DNA from: Profundibacter sp033851955
GTDB taxonomy: Bacteria; Pseudomonadota; Alphaproteobacteria; Rhodobacterales; Rhodobacteraceae
Length of the DNA: 64,000 nt
NCBI GenBank assembly: GCA_033851955.1
Contig: JAWSVK010000017.1
Location: 1 to 64,000 of the forward strand
Direction: 5' to 3'
Positions 47,012 to 55,755 of this stretch are shown here, piece after piece (positions within the stretch are counted from its first letter, which is position 1; every line of letters begins with the position of its first letter). The notes beneath the pieces are model-generated. The model saw only the letters and a list, made by a program, of their open reading frames with translations. It ran no database searches and was not told where the DNA came from. The position numbers were made by a program, and so were the translations under genes.

Positions 47012-47488
47012 ATGACGCAAACACCAAAATATCACGCGCCATTGTCCATAGCTGAACTTCGAGATTTGCAAATTCCAGATCCTTGGAATTATGGCATCCG
47101 CTACAGGACGACCTTTGGTGAGCTGGACATGCAGGGACATATTTCGAACGTTACTTACCTTCGTTGGTTCGAAACATTAAGAATGAGTTATCTACGGGAT
47201 TATGGCTGGCCAGACTATGCGACATTAGCAGGCACGCCGATGGTTCTCAGACGTGTTGAGGTTGATTTCTTGAAAGAGGTTAATCTCAGCGAGGATATCG
47301 TCGTAACAGGCCGAACAATCAGCCTTGGGAACAGCAGCTGTGTCATGTCTTATGCGGTCTGGGCCGATGGGTTGCGTGCGACCGGCAGTGCGGTTCTGGT
47401 GTTTTTAGACACATCAGGTGCCAAGTCTGATCTACCGGGAACGTTGCGTAAATCCATCACCGAAAAAGACCAATTAGCATCATTGTAA
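47012..47488 (+). CDS. hotdog-fold acyl-CoA thioesterase
   Basis: 158 residues with the 4-hydroxybenzoyl-CoA-thioesterase-type motif GELDMQGHISNVTYLRWFE, in which the Asp is the likely catalytic residue. It hydrolyses an acyl- or aroyl-CoA. It lies 62 bases after the alcohol dehydrogenase, probably in one transcript. The natural substrate is unknown. Confidence 0.88.
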   Translation: MTQTPKYHAPLSIAELRDLQIPDPWNYGIRYRTTFGELDMQGHISNVTYLRWFETLRMSYLRDYGWPDYATLAGTPMVLRRVEVDFLKEVNLSEDIVVTGRTISLGNSSCVMSYAVWADGLRATGSAVLVFLDTSGAKSDLPGTLRKSITEKDQLASL

Positions 47489-47493
47489 AAGGC

Positions 47494-47902
47494 TTAGCCA
47501 AGTTGTGGTTGTAGAACAAAAAACGTAACAGCCTTTCCTGCGGTCTGCATATTGCCCATCAACCGGCCCGTGGTTTCAAAAAACTGCTCACCCGAGCCAA
47601 CATCGACCAACACTTTGGCGTCGTCAATTTCGATATTCAGATGGTTGGTGTGGGCATAAGCCAGATCGGTGGGTAGGAAATGGCTGGCCACAAAAACTTG
47701 AACCTCGGCGGGGTCGGCATTGATGCCAATACCGCTGATTGGTGTGGTGAAACGCCCGTCTGAAAGGAGCGTCAGTCGCGCCTTGCCGATTGATAATCTG
47801 AAATGCGCAGGGTTGCTATAAGTGGGCGGGCCGACTGGTGCCTGCGCGCTTAGCGGCCAGTTTCAACACGTCGCGCCGTGTTGGTTTGGTCCGCGTTATC
47901 AA
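47494..47902 (-). pseudogene. MBL-fold hydrolase, truncated and frameshifted
   Basis: Read on the minus strand from a TTG overlapping the stop of the racemase-family gene: LITRTKPTRRDVLKLAA (a Tat-like signal), then a frameshift, then APVGPPTYSNPAHFRLSIGK, LTLLSDGRFTTPISGIG, VASHFLPTDLAYAHTNHL and VLVDVGSGEQFFETTGRL. This is the N-terminal third of a secreted metallo-beta-lactamase-fold hydrolase. The HxHxDH metal motif and everything after it are missing. Confidence 0.75.
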
Positions 47903-48651
47903 AGGCCCCGCGTCGAAAACAGTTTTCCAAAATCAGAGATCGGCTCAGCTACGCCGCTTAGCCGCAGCATATGCCAGCCCATTGCCTGATTGCTAGAGAT
48001 CACAGGGACGCCGATTTGGGCCTCGATTTCGGGGATCACGCGCAAGCACCGCAAGTTGGTGCAAGCGATCACGATGGCGTCGCAGGCCGTTTCATTGGCA
48101 ACCCGCACGGCCGCATCTTTGATGGCGCTTTCGGCTATCCGCGCAACAACACGGTCGTCGCCTTCCTCAAAGGATGCAAAGGACGCGATCTCAAAACCGA
48201 CATCTTCTAGCGCATCCCGCATCCGCTGCGACACGTCTGGCACATAGGGCGTGATAAACCCCAGCCGTTTTGCGCCAAGGCTTTGCGCGGCAGCTATTAT
48301 GGCGGCCAGAGGGTTTGTGACTTTCGCGTTCGGAAAAACCGATTGCACCGCATGCGCAACGTTGTCAGACCCGATGACCGTTGAGGCAGAGGTGCAGCCA
48401 TAACCGATCACGTCGAAATCCAATGAGGGTGGGAACATTTTGGCCGATGCTGGCAGGTCCTTTTCCATTTGGGCCAGCGTCTCGGTGGTGATATCGGCCA
48501 CCATCGGAATCCGACTGTGATAGAGCGCAACCCCGTCAATATCCGTCATCCGCGCAAATTCCGGCTCAAGCGTTTCGTCGGTTTCCAAAACGATCACACC
48601 CAGCGTTGCGCGGGTGCCAATGCCTTCATCCACGTCAAAATCCAGTTTCAT
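47899..48651 (-). CDS. Asp/Glu racemase-family protein (maleate isomerase/EutA-like)
   Basis: 250 residues with the two active-site Cys segments IGYGCTSAST and VIACTNLRCL, and LGFITPYVPDVSQRMR, as in maleate isomerases, arylmalonate decarboxylases and the ectoine protein EutA. It lies 9 bases after the M24 gene, so the two are co-transcribed. A small organic diacid or amino acid is the probable substrate. The ectoine set as a whole (EutBCE, transporter) is not present. Confidence 0.82.
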   Translation of the reverse strand: MKLDFDVDEGIGTRATLGVIVLETDETLEPEFARMTDIDGVALYHSRIPMVADITTETLAQMEKDLPASAKMFPPSLDFDVIGYGCTSASTVIGSDNVAHAVQSVFPNAKVTNPLAAIIAAAQSLGAKRLGFITPYVPDVSQRMRDALEDVGFEIASFASFEEGDDRVVARIAESAIKDAAVRVANETACDAIVIACTNLRCLRVIPEIEAQIGVPVISSNQAMGWHMLRLSGVAEPISDFGKLFSTRGL

Positions 48652-48660
48652 TTCGTCCCC

Positions 48661-49827
48661 TTAGATTACCGGCAATTCAGCTGCGGCGCGACAGCTTAGC
48701 AGCTCCGCCCCCTCTGCGCGGACCACAATGTTTTCCTCATGCACCATGATAAGGCCGTCACCATAGCTTAACGATGGTTCCAGCGTGAGCACCATGTTTT
48801 CTTCAAGCACAGTGTCGTCAAACGCCGCATGCGAAGGCCATTCCGTCAGTTGCATGCCCAATCCATGCCCCAATCGACCGACGTCGCCGCCTTGATCATC
48901 CATCTCAGAGATCACGGATTGCATGGTTTGAAACAATTCCCGACAGGTTGTGCCAGGATGGGCCGTAGCGATGCCAGCCTCGGTCGCCCTGAACAGCACA
49001 TCATAGGCGCGGCGTGGCAGATCATTGGCGTGACCAATCGCAAAGTTGCGGTCAAAATCGCAAAAATACCCGTCCCATGTGGCCCCGGTATCCAGCATCA
49101 TGATGTCTCCAGACCCAAGCGGTCGTCGTGAGGGGGGCGAGATCACGTCCTGATACCCACCTTGCCCAGCGCCACCTACCAGATAGGGCACATCGTCGGC
49201 GCCTTGCAGCAAGGCTTCTCGACGAAAAGCGCGAAACACATCTTCGAGCGGCGCACCTTCAATAGCAAAACTGGGGACGGCCTCAAAGGTTTTGGACCCA
49301 ATGTTACAAATATACGCTAGCTTTTCTATTTCAGCAGCAGATTTTACCATCCGCAAAGACCGCACAATCCCCGTTGCATCGACGACTTCCAAATTGGGCA
49401 GAGCGTTGATCAAACGTTCGTAGTCCGCCAGTGGCATCCGCAGCGTGGTTTCGTGACCCTTCATCACGCCAATGCTGGCCCCCTTTTTCGCCAGTGATGA
49501 CAACAGTTCGCGCAACAGACTTTGCCCGTCGTCGACAGGGTTCGGGGCGCTCCAAGTTCGGATGTCGTCAACCCAAGTTTGACGCATAAGTGCGGCACCA
49601 ATTTCGGGAATGATCGCAATCGGCTTGCCTTGCGCTGGCACGAACAGAAACCACGGGCGGGTCGGGCTTTGCCAAAACAAAGTGTGAAAACCGCTGAAAT
49701 ATCTAACTTCGGCCTCAGTCATCAACAACAATCCTGACAACCCCTGCGCGGCCATCAGCCCCTGCGCCATTTCGGTTCGCCTTGCATATTCGGCGTCAGG
49801 AAACCCCTTTGCAGGTGCATCGGACAT
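48661..49827 (-). CDS. M24-family metallo-hydrolase (Xaa-Pro peptidase/EutD-like)
   Basis: 388 residues with the N-terminal creatinase domain and a C-terminal pita-bread domain. Metal ligands are seen in IMMLDTGATWDGYFCDFDR, GHGLGMQLTEWP, LTLEPSL and MVHEENIVV. It could be a proline peptidase or an amidohydrolase such as ectoine hydrolase. It sits between creatinase and a racemase-family gene, which suggests a small amide substrate rather than peptides. Confidence 0.85.
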   Translation of the reverse strand: MSDAPAKGFPDAEYARRTEMAQGLMAAQGLSGLLLMTEAEVRYFSGFHTLFWQSPTRPWFLFVPAQGKPIAIIPEIGAALMRQTWVDDIRTWSAPNPVDDGQSLLRELLSSLAKKGASIGVMKGHETTLRMPLADYERLINALPNLEVVDATGIVRSLRMVKSAAEIEKLAYICNIGSKTFEAVPSFAIEGAPLEDVFRAFRREALLQGADDVPYLVGGAGQGGYQDVISPPSRRPLGSGDIMMLDTGATWDGYFCDFDRNFAIGHANDLPRRAYDVLFRATEAGIATAHPGTTCRELFQTMQSVISEMDDQGGDVGRLGHGLGMQLTEWPSHAAFDDTVLEENMVLTLEPSLSYGDGLIMVHEENIVVRAEGAELLSCRAAAELPVI

Positions 49828-49894
49828 GGGTCTGGCCTTTCATGTTATCTGCAAACAAAGGTGTCACGCAGTCATAGTGCTGTAAACCTCGATC

Positions 49895-49929
49895 AATCCC
49901 TCAAGGCAAACACAATGCCTTGAGGGATT
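49895..49929 (-). terminator. strong stem-loop after the creatinase gene
   Basis: A perfect 14-bp stem AATCCCTCAAGGCA / TGCCTTGAGGGATT with a 7-base loop lies 8 bases past the creatinase stop codon and before the M24 gene start. It has no clear T-run. It probably ends or attenuates creatinase transcription. Confidence 0.7.
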
Positions 49930-49936
49930 ATCAGCT

Positions 49937-51148
49937 TTATCCGACCACGTTAAACTCGGGCCCATAGGGGTAATGCGTGATGTTCTCGGCACCGTCTTCG
50001 CCGACCACTAAAATGTCATGCTCGCGATACCCGCCAGCCCCGGCATGCCCTACGGGAATGGTCAGCATTGGCTCCATTGAAATCACCATGCCGGGTTCTA
50101 ACACTGTGTCGATATCTTCGCGCAACTCCAGCCCCGCCTCGCGCCCATAGTAGTGCGACAGCACACCAAAGGAATGGCCATATCCGAAACTGCGAAATTG
50201 CAACAAATTTCGCTCTTCAAAGAAGGCGTTCACGCCAGCGGTGATTTCGGCACAGCTGACACCCGGTTTGATCAGGCTGATACCCAGCTCGTGCGCGCCC
50301 ACATTGGCCTGCCAAATCTTGAGCGAGGCTGGGTCGACTTCCTCAACGAACATGGTGCGCTCCAGCGCGGTGTAATAGCCCGAGATCATCGGGAAACAGT
50401 TCAGCGACAGGATGTCGCCACGTTGCAACATGCGTCCCGTCACGGGGTTGTGCGCGCCGTCGGTGTTTAGGCCAGACTGAAACCAAACCCACGTGTCACG
50501 GTATTCGGCATCCGGAAACGCACGGGCAATTTCCAGCTCCATCGCATCGCGCCCCGCCATCGTTACATCGATTTCACGCGCACCAACTTTGACCGCTTCT
50601 TTGATGGCATAACCCCCAATGTCGGCCACCCGCGCACCTTCGCGAATTAGGGCAATCTCGGCGGGTGATTTATGCATGCGTTGACGCATCATCGCGGGCG
50701 CAACATCGGACACGCTGGTGGGTTTCAAAAACGCTGTCAGTTTGTCACTTTGCAGCATCGTCAAATGATCGCCCTCTACTCCAATCGAGGCGCCTTCGCC
50801 ACTGACGGACCGCACGGCACGCCAGTAATTATCACGCTGCCAATCGGTGTAGGTGATGTTGTCGCCATAGCACCGCCGCCATGGCTGACCCGCATCAATC
50901 CCAGCACTGATGGTCACGGTTTCACGCGGGGTGACCACCAGCGCATAGGGCCGCCCGAACGCGCAATATAGAAAGCCGGAATAATAGGCGATCGAATGCA
51001 TCGAGGTCAAAACCACAGCCTGCAGCGACATGTCATCCATGATTGCACGCAACCCTGCAATTCGTGCCCCATATTCCTGATCTGAGAATGGCAGCTGGGC
51101 CGCGTCGCCATTGTGCAGCCGATAAAATTCTTCGCGTTGATGAGACAT
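49937..51148 (-). CDS. creatinase (creatine amidinohydrolase)
   Basis: 403 residues, the same length as Pseudomonas creatinase, and alignable by eye along its whole length: YYSGFLYCAFGRPYALVV, GQPWRRCYGDNITYTDWQRD, the catalytic His in NTDGAHNPVTGR, LSLNCFPMISGYYTALERT and SFGYGHSFGVLSHYYGREAG. It hydrolyses creatine to sarcosine and urea. ATG at 51148 follows AGGAGA. A hairpin (51165-51182) lies just upstream. The urea product links it to the urease genes at 13.9-19.3 kb. No sarcosine oxidase is seen nearby. Confidence 0.93.
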   Translation of the reverse strand: MSHQREEFYRLHNGDAAQLPFSDQEYGARIAGLRAIMDDMSLQAVVLTSMHSIAYYSGFLYCAFGRPYALVVTPRETVTISAGIDAGQPWRRCYGDNITYTDWQRDNYWRAVRSVSGEGASIGVEGDHLTMLQSDKLTAFLKPTSVSDVAPAMMRQRMHKSPAEIALIREGARVADIGGYAIKEAVKVGAREIDVTMAGRDAMELEIARAFPDAEYRDTWVWFQSGLNTDGAHNPVTGRMLQRGDILSLNCFPMISGYYTALERTMFVEEVDPASLKIWQANVGAHELGISLIKPGVSCAEITAGVNAFFEERNLLQFRSFGYGHSFGVLSHYYGREAGLELREDIDTVLEPGMVISMEPMLTIPVGHAGAGGYREHDILVVGEDGAENITHYPYGPEFNVVG

Positions 51149-51359
51149 ATTTGTTCTCCTGAAAGGGGCGGTAAACTGCCCCATGTGGCAATTCCCGGCG
51201 TTCAGGATTTTGAAAAGGCGCTTGCAGTTTCCCACATCAGCGACGCCATCGCTGCTGCCTGTTTCTAGCTTTGACAAATCACAGCGATAAGGCAAGTAAA
51301 ATTCGCTTCGAACAAATGAGTCAGAACGAGGCAGCGTCACATTTTTCAGCAGCAGTTTC

Positions 51360-52178
51360 TCAGTTTACACTTTGGCTTAGCACCGTAACCAATTCAACGA
51401 GCTTTGGCCCGAATTCGTTTTCGAGTCTGTCAGGTGGCAAATAGGGGGTTGGGCCACCAAGGTTGAACGCCAGCAAAGGTCTTGCGGGTTGTGAGCTTCG
51501 AAAGGGTACAGCAACGGAACTTACACCGGGCTGCCACTCACCGATATTGACGTAGAATCCGCGCTTGGCGATCTGGTCTTCCGCACGTTTGATTCCGTCC
51601 CGCAAGTCAGGCCATCTTTCCGGCTCAGCTTGGCGTGCAATCGATTCCAGCAGCTCTTCTCTTTCGTCTTCAGGACAGGCTGCAAGATAGGCACGCCCCA
51701 TAGCAGAACGCGCCAATGAAATCCGTGACCCGACATCAAGTTGAAGTGCAATAATGCTGCGTGAACGGGCCGACGCCAAGTAGATCATGGTGTATTCCAC
51801 CCGACTGCCCAAGGCGACCTGAATGCCTTCGCCGCAGGCATTGGCCAGATCTTGCATATAACGCCGCGCGGTGTCGCGGAAAGGCAGCCCGCTTAGACAA
51901 GCGTATCCAAGGCTAAGGACGGGAACGCCCATGCTATAGCGACCAGTGTCTTTGTCATACAAAAGATAACCTGATTTTAGCAGCGTAAAAGTCAGCCGTG
52001 AAACGGTCGAGTTTGGCAGCCCTGTACGCTCGCTAATGTCCCCATTGCTGAGGCCAACGCGATCATCTGGCCGAAACGCTCGCAACACTTCTAACCCACG
52101 ATAGAGGGCTGTGATGAATTGCCTGTCTTGACCGGTCGAGTTTTCAGCCGTGTCTAGCTCTTCTTTGCGTTTTCGCAT
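51360..52178 (-). CDS. IclR-family transcriptional regulator
   Basis: 272 residues: a winged helix-turn-helix (about 25-85, LSNGDISERTGLPNSTVSRL) and the IclR effector domain (SLARSAMGRAYLAACPEDER). It lies between the creatinase gene and the acyl-CoA ligase genes on the same strand. Either could be its target. A TTCCG/CGGAA repeat precedes it, and related palindromes precede the ligase, dehydrogenase and transporter operons. Confidence 0.9.
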   Translation of the reverse strand: MRKRKEELDTAENSTGQDRQFITALYRGLEVLRAFRPDDRVGLSNGDISERTGLPNSTVSRLTFTLLKSGYLLYDKDTGRYSMGVPVLSLGYACLSGLPFRDTARRYMQDLANACGEGIQVALGSRVEYTMIYLASARSRSIIALQLDVGSRISLARSAMGRAYLAACPEDEREELLESIARQAEPERWPDLRDGIKRAEDQIAKRGFYVNIGEWQPGVSSVAVPFRSSQPARPLLAFNLGGPTPYLPPDRLENEFGPKLVELVTVLSQSVN

Positions 52179-52226
52179 CAGATGTCTCCTTGAAATCGGT
52201 CAAGTTTGCAAACAGCTGACCCCTAA

Positions 52227-52241
52227 TTCCGCTTATCGGAA
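52227..52241. promoter_or_regulatory. inverted repeat upstream of IclR gene
   Basis: TTCCG-CTTAT-CGGAA, perfect 5-bp arms, lies about 50 bases before the IclR start, where an autoregulatory operator is expected. The half-site (TTCCG/CGGAA) is the same as in the two longer palindromes at 55555 and 58337 but in the opposite arrangement. Confidence 0.4.
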
Positions 52242-52261
52242 ATAGACCACCTATTGCAACA

Positions 52262-53911
52262 CTATGTTAGATCCTTCCACAATACTTTTCCGCTGGCAGA
52301 TTTGGGCAATGTCTCAACAAAAACAATTTCGCTGGGGCATTTGTAGGCGGCCATTTCTTCGCGGCACCAGGAAATGATGTCTTGTTCCAATGTTGGTGAT
52401 CCGACTTTCTCTTTGGCAATAACATAAGCTTTGACGAACTCGCCTTTGCGCGAATCTTTCCCGCCGATCACGCAGGCTTGGGCGATGTCAGGGTTATGCA
52501 ACATCAGGGCTTCAACTTCGGCTGGCCAAACCTTGTAGCCAGAGACATTGATCATACGTTTTATGCGGTCAACCATATAGAAATATCCGTCGGCGTCGCG
52601 GTAGGCTATATCGCCGGTGCGAAAGAACGGTTTGCCATCGACTTCAACAAAGACCTCTTTGGTGGCTTCGGGCGCTTTCCAATAACCTTTGAAAACCTGC
52701 GGCGCGTTCATAATGATTTCGCCCAGTTCACCAAGGTCCACCTCGGCTGTGCCGTTGATATCGACAATCCGTGCGTCAACGTCGAACACGGGGACGCCAA
52801 GGCATTGATCACGTGGAGCGTCAGCGGGGTTGATGTGGGTGGCGGCCATGGTTTCTGACAGCCCGTAGCCTTCATTATAGGTTTTACCAACCCGTGCTTT
52901 CAGCTTTTTGGCGATGGCGGCAGGCATGGCCGCACCCCCGCCACCAATGACGGTAAGGCTTTTCAGGTTGAAGGCTTCTGTTTCGGGATTGTTCAACAGG
53001 TCAATGACCATCGTGCTGATCGAGGTCCAGCGATTTACCTTGTAGCGTTCGATCAATTTGGCGGCGTGTACACAGTTCCAGCGGGTCAATATCACAATTG
53101 TACCGCCAGAATTGATGGGCTGGTTCATTGCATTCTGCATGCCAGTGACATGGAAGTAAGGCAGAGTGGCAAGATGCACATTGTCGTTGTTCAATGGGTA
53201 CCATAGGCCACCCCCAATAATAGGGACCATCACCGTGCGGTGAGTGTGTACGCAGCCTTTGGGCTGACCTGTTGTCCCTGAACTAAATGGGATCACAGCC
53301 AGATCATCTGGTGACGTTTCGCGGGCCCGTGGCACCTCGCCAAGACTGATCGCCTGCGCAAAGCCGTTTTTTCCCGGACCTACGAAATCGGCCTCGCGCA
53401 ATGCAGGCAGCGGATCGGGCAGCGGAATATCATAATCTGGGTCCCCCATCTCCGCATATGAAGCAGCGATGATATGGGTCAATGCGCCCTGATCCAACAG
53501 CAGCTGAGCACTGCTCACCAATTCAAGTCCAGCCAACATGATTGTCGCGCCAGTGTTCTCGGTAAGGTATTCCAACTCACCGTGTTTGTTCATCGGATTA
53601 ACCGGCACCACGACAGCACCGGCCCGCAAGATTGCATAATAACTGATGATGCATTGCGGGCTGTTTTGCATAAACAATAGAACCCGGTCGCCCTTTTTGA
53701 CGCCGGCTTGATTTTGCAAATACCCCGCCAATGCCAGAACCTTTTCCCACAGCGCTTGATAACTCAGGCTTTTGCCTTGAAAAATGATGGCGGTGGTTTC
53801 ACCCTGCTTCTCGGCGGTTAACTCAAGGTTCGTATCAACTGAACGCTCGGGCAGTTCCATCGTGCGTGGAATACCTGCGGGCCAGTAAGGCGTGGGGTGT
53901 CTTGAAGTCAC
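52262..53911 (-). CDS. acyl-CoA synthetase (AMP-binding), fatty-acid type
   Basis: 549 residues with P-loop PFSSGTTGQPKGCVHTHR, the NEGYGLSET motif, FRTGDIAYRDADGYFYMVDR and the C-terminal Lys in LPKSASGKVLWKDL. It activates a carboxylic acid to its CoA ester with ATP. GTG start with GAGGAC about 9 bases upstream. It lies 38 bases after another ligase gene, so the two ligases may act on different chain lengths or stereoisomers. Confidence 0.9.
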   Translation of the reverse strand: MTSRHPTPYWPAGIPRTMELPERSVDTNLELTAEKQGETTAIIFQGKSLSYQALWEKVLALAGYLQNQAGVKKGDRVLLFMQNSPQCIISYYAILRAGAVVVPVNPMNKHGELEYLTENTGATIMLAGLELVSSAQLLLDQGALTHIIAASYAEMGDPDYDIPLPDPLPALREADFVGPGKNGFAQAISLGEVPRARETSPDDLAVIPFSSGTTGQPKGCVHTHRTVMVPIIGGGLWYPLNNDNVHLATLPYFHVTGMQNAMNQPINSGGTIVILTRWNCVHAAKLIERYKVNRWTSISTMVIDLLNNPETEAFNLKSLTVIGGGGAAMPAAIAKKLKARVGKTYNEGYGLSETMAATHINPADAPRDQCLGVPVFDVDARIVDINGTAEVDLGELGEIIMNAPQVFKGYWKAPEATKEVFVEVDGKPFFRTGDIAYRDADGYFYMVDRIKRMINVSGYKVWPAEVEALMLHNPDIAQACVIGGKDSRKGEFVKAYVIAKEKVGSPTLEQDIISWCREEMAAYKCPSEIVFVETLPKSASGKVLWKDLT

Positions 53912-53949
53912 GATATAGGTCCTCTTTTAGATAACAATTGTTGGTTCGA

Positions 53950-55503
53950 CTAGGCAGATTTGGCCGGGGTGGGCCAAAACGGTGCTCGTAGGCTGCGTTT
54001 ATCAATTTTCCCGATTGCATTGCGGGGCAAGGCTTCTCGCAGCTCAATATTGGACAGCCTTTGGAATTTTCCCAAACGCTCGTTGGCCCATTGGCAGATC
54101 GCCGTGCCAGTGGAATTGGCGGCGTCTTCCAGCACGATCAACCCTAAAGGTGTCTCACCCCATTGGGCATCGGGAATGGCGATGACCGCAACGTCAGCCA
54201 CATCAGAATGGTCGCGTAAAACGCGCTCGATATCGGCAGCATAGATGTTAAAACCACCAGAAATGATCATGTCCTTTTTTCGGTCCATCAGGTGCAAAAA
54301 CCCATCTTCATCAAACCGCCCCATATCGCCCGTTTTGATGTAATCACGTCCTTCGGAATCTTGCCAAAGCACTTCGCGGGTGCTTTGCTCGGCATTCAGA
54401 TAGGCAGGCATCATAGAGCCAGACCGCCCAACGATTTCGCCATAGGAGCCCGCCGGAAGTTCGGCTCCGATTTCGTCAATGACCAGCGCTTGGCAACCCT
54501 CGGCCAGACGTCCGACCGTATCCAGTTTGTCCGGAAAGCTGGCACAGTCTAGAATGGTTGTTATGCCGCCTTCGGTCATGCCGTAGACTTCAAATTGATC
54601 ACCGGGCCAGCGGGCCAGAATGTCGCGGATCAACGGGGCCGGAAGCGGGGCCGAGGTCGATAGTTTCGCGCGGTAGGCTGACAGATCGTAGCTGTCAAAA
54701 TTTTCGACATTCATCAATCGCATGTATTGCACAGGGACCAACATGGCGTGGGTGACTGCGTGTTCTTGTGACAACTCAAGGAACCGCGTAGCATCGAATT
54801 TAGCCATGCTGACGACCGTGCCGCCCTTGGACAACACCGGCAGAACGGCGACAAGAGTGGTGTTGGAATACAGTGGCGTCGACATGATCAGGCAGGCGTC
54901 TGCGTCCAACCCAAACACTGGCATTCTCTCCAATTGGCAACCGCGAAATTGGTGGTCATGTATAATGCCCTTGGGTGTTCCCGTGGTGCCGGAGCTATAG
55001 ATCAAGTCAAAATACGAACTTTGAGGCACGCTGATCGGGTCAATGATTGGCGCGTCAACGGCCCAGTCGGCCAGCGGGTTTAAATCCACAACCGGTGCCG
55101 CGCCTAACGCCTTGGCGACATCAATATAGGTTGGTGATGCAAACAACAGTTTTGCATCGCAATTGACCAACATCTTGCCCAGTGTTTCAGGGTTTGCACT
55201 GGTTGGCAGCGGCGCCATACAGGCCCCCGCCAACAGAACACCGCAATAGAGCGCCAGATAATCTGCGGAATTGTCCGAGAGTGCTGCGATGCGTTGATTG
55301 GGTTTTATGCCTTCGCGGATCAAGCGGGCCGCGACCGAGCGCGCCAATTCAGAAAAAACACCCCATGAATAGTGACCCGTTTCGTCGATTACGGCTGTTT
55401 TCGCAGGGTCATAATTGGCCGCATCCAGAAAGGCGGTTGCAAAATCCACACATGGGTATTGCTCACCTACGGCTGCCTTAAGGGTCGTTAATTTGTCATG
55501 CAA
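53950..55503 (-). CDS. acyl-CoA synthetase (AMP-binding), second
   Basis: 517 residues with P-loop IYSSGTTGTPKGIIHDHQ, YGMTEGG, IKTGDMGRFDEDGFLHLMDR and a C-terminal Lys in LPRNAIGKIDKRSL. It begins with TTG (HDKLTTLKAAV follows), preceded by GAGGAAG. It is the first gene of the minus-strand pair and is divergent from the acyl-CoA dehydrogenase operon, with a 21-bp palindrome in between. Confidence 0.88.
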   Translation of the reverse strand: MHDKLTTLKAAVGEQYPCVDFATAFLDAANYDPAKTAVIDETGHYSWGVFSELARSVAARLIREGIKPNQRIAALSDNSADYLALYCGVLLAGACMAPLPTSANPETLGKMLVNCDAKLLFASPTYIDVAKALGAAPVVDLNPLADWAVDAPIIDPISVPQSSYFDLIYSSGTTGTPKGIIHDHQFRGCQLERMPVFGLDADACLIMSTPLYSNTTLVAVLPVLSKGGTVVSMAKFDATRFLELSQEHAVTHAMLVPVQYMRLMNVENFDSYDLSAYRAKLSTSAPLPAPLIRDILARWPGDQFEVYGMTEGGITTILDCASFPDKLDTVGRLAEGCQALVIDEIGAELPAGSYGEIVGRSGSMMPAYLNAEQSTREVLWQDSEGRDYIKTGDMGRFDEDGFLHLMDRKKDMIISGGFNIYAADIERVLRDHSDVADVAVIAIPDAQWGETPLGLIVLEDAANSTGTAICQWANERLGKFQRLSNIELREALPRNAIGKIDKRSLRAPFWPTPAKSA

Positions 55504-55554
55504 TAGACGCTTCCTCTTATTTTTTCGCGGATACAGATATATTCAAGTTTCGCT

Positions 55555-55575
55555 GTGCAGAAAATGTTTCCGCAC
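55555..55575. promoter_or_regulatory. 21-bp palindrome, copy 1
   Basis: GTGCAGAAA-ATG-TTTCCGCAC is palindromic except for one base pair. It lies 52 bases before the ligase start and 181 bases before the acyl-CoA dehydrogenase start. The right arm TTTCCGCAC is identical to that of copy 2 at 58337. Geometry GGAAA-N-TTTCC fits IclR-family operators. Confidence 0.6.
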
Positions 55576-55755
55576 TATTGACTGTTTTTTTGATTGATGC
55601 AACACAAAGGGAGAATTGAGGAGCCGCCCATATGAAGACCATGCTCATTTTTGATTGCGTAGGAGAATATCTGCGTTATGAAAATGAACTTTGTCGGCCG
55701 CGCCATGTGGCGGGCGCTGGGCGTGTTTTGCAGAGTATAAATAAGGAATCATGAG

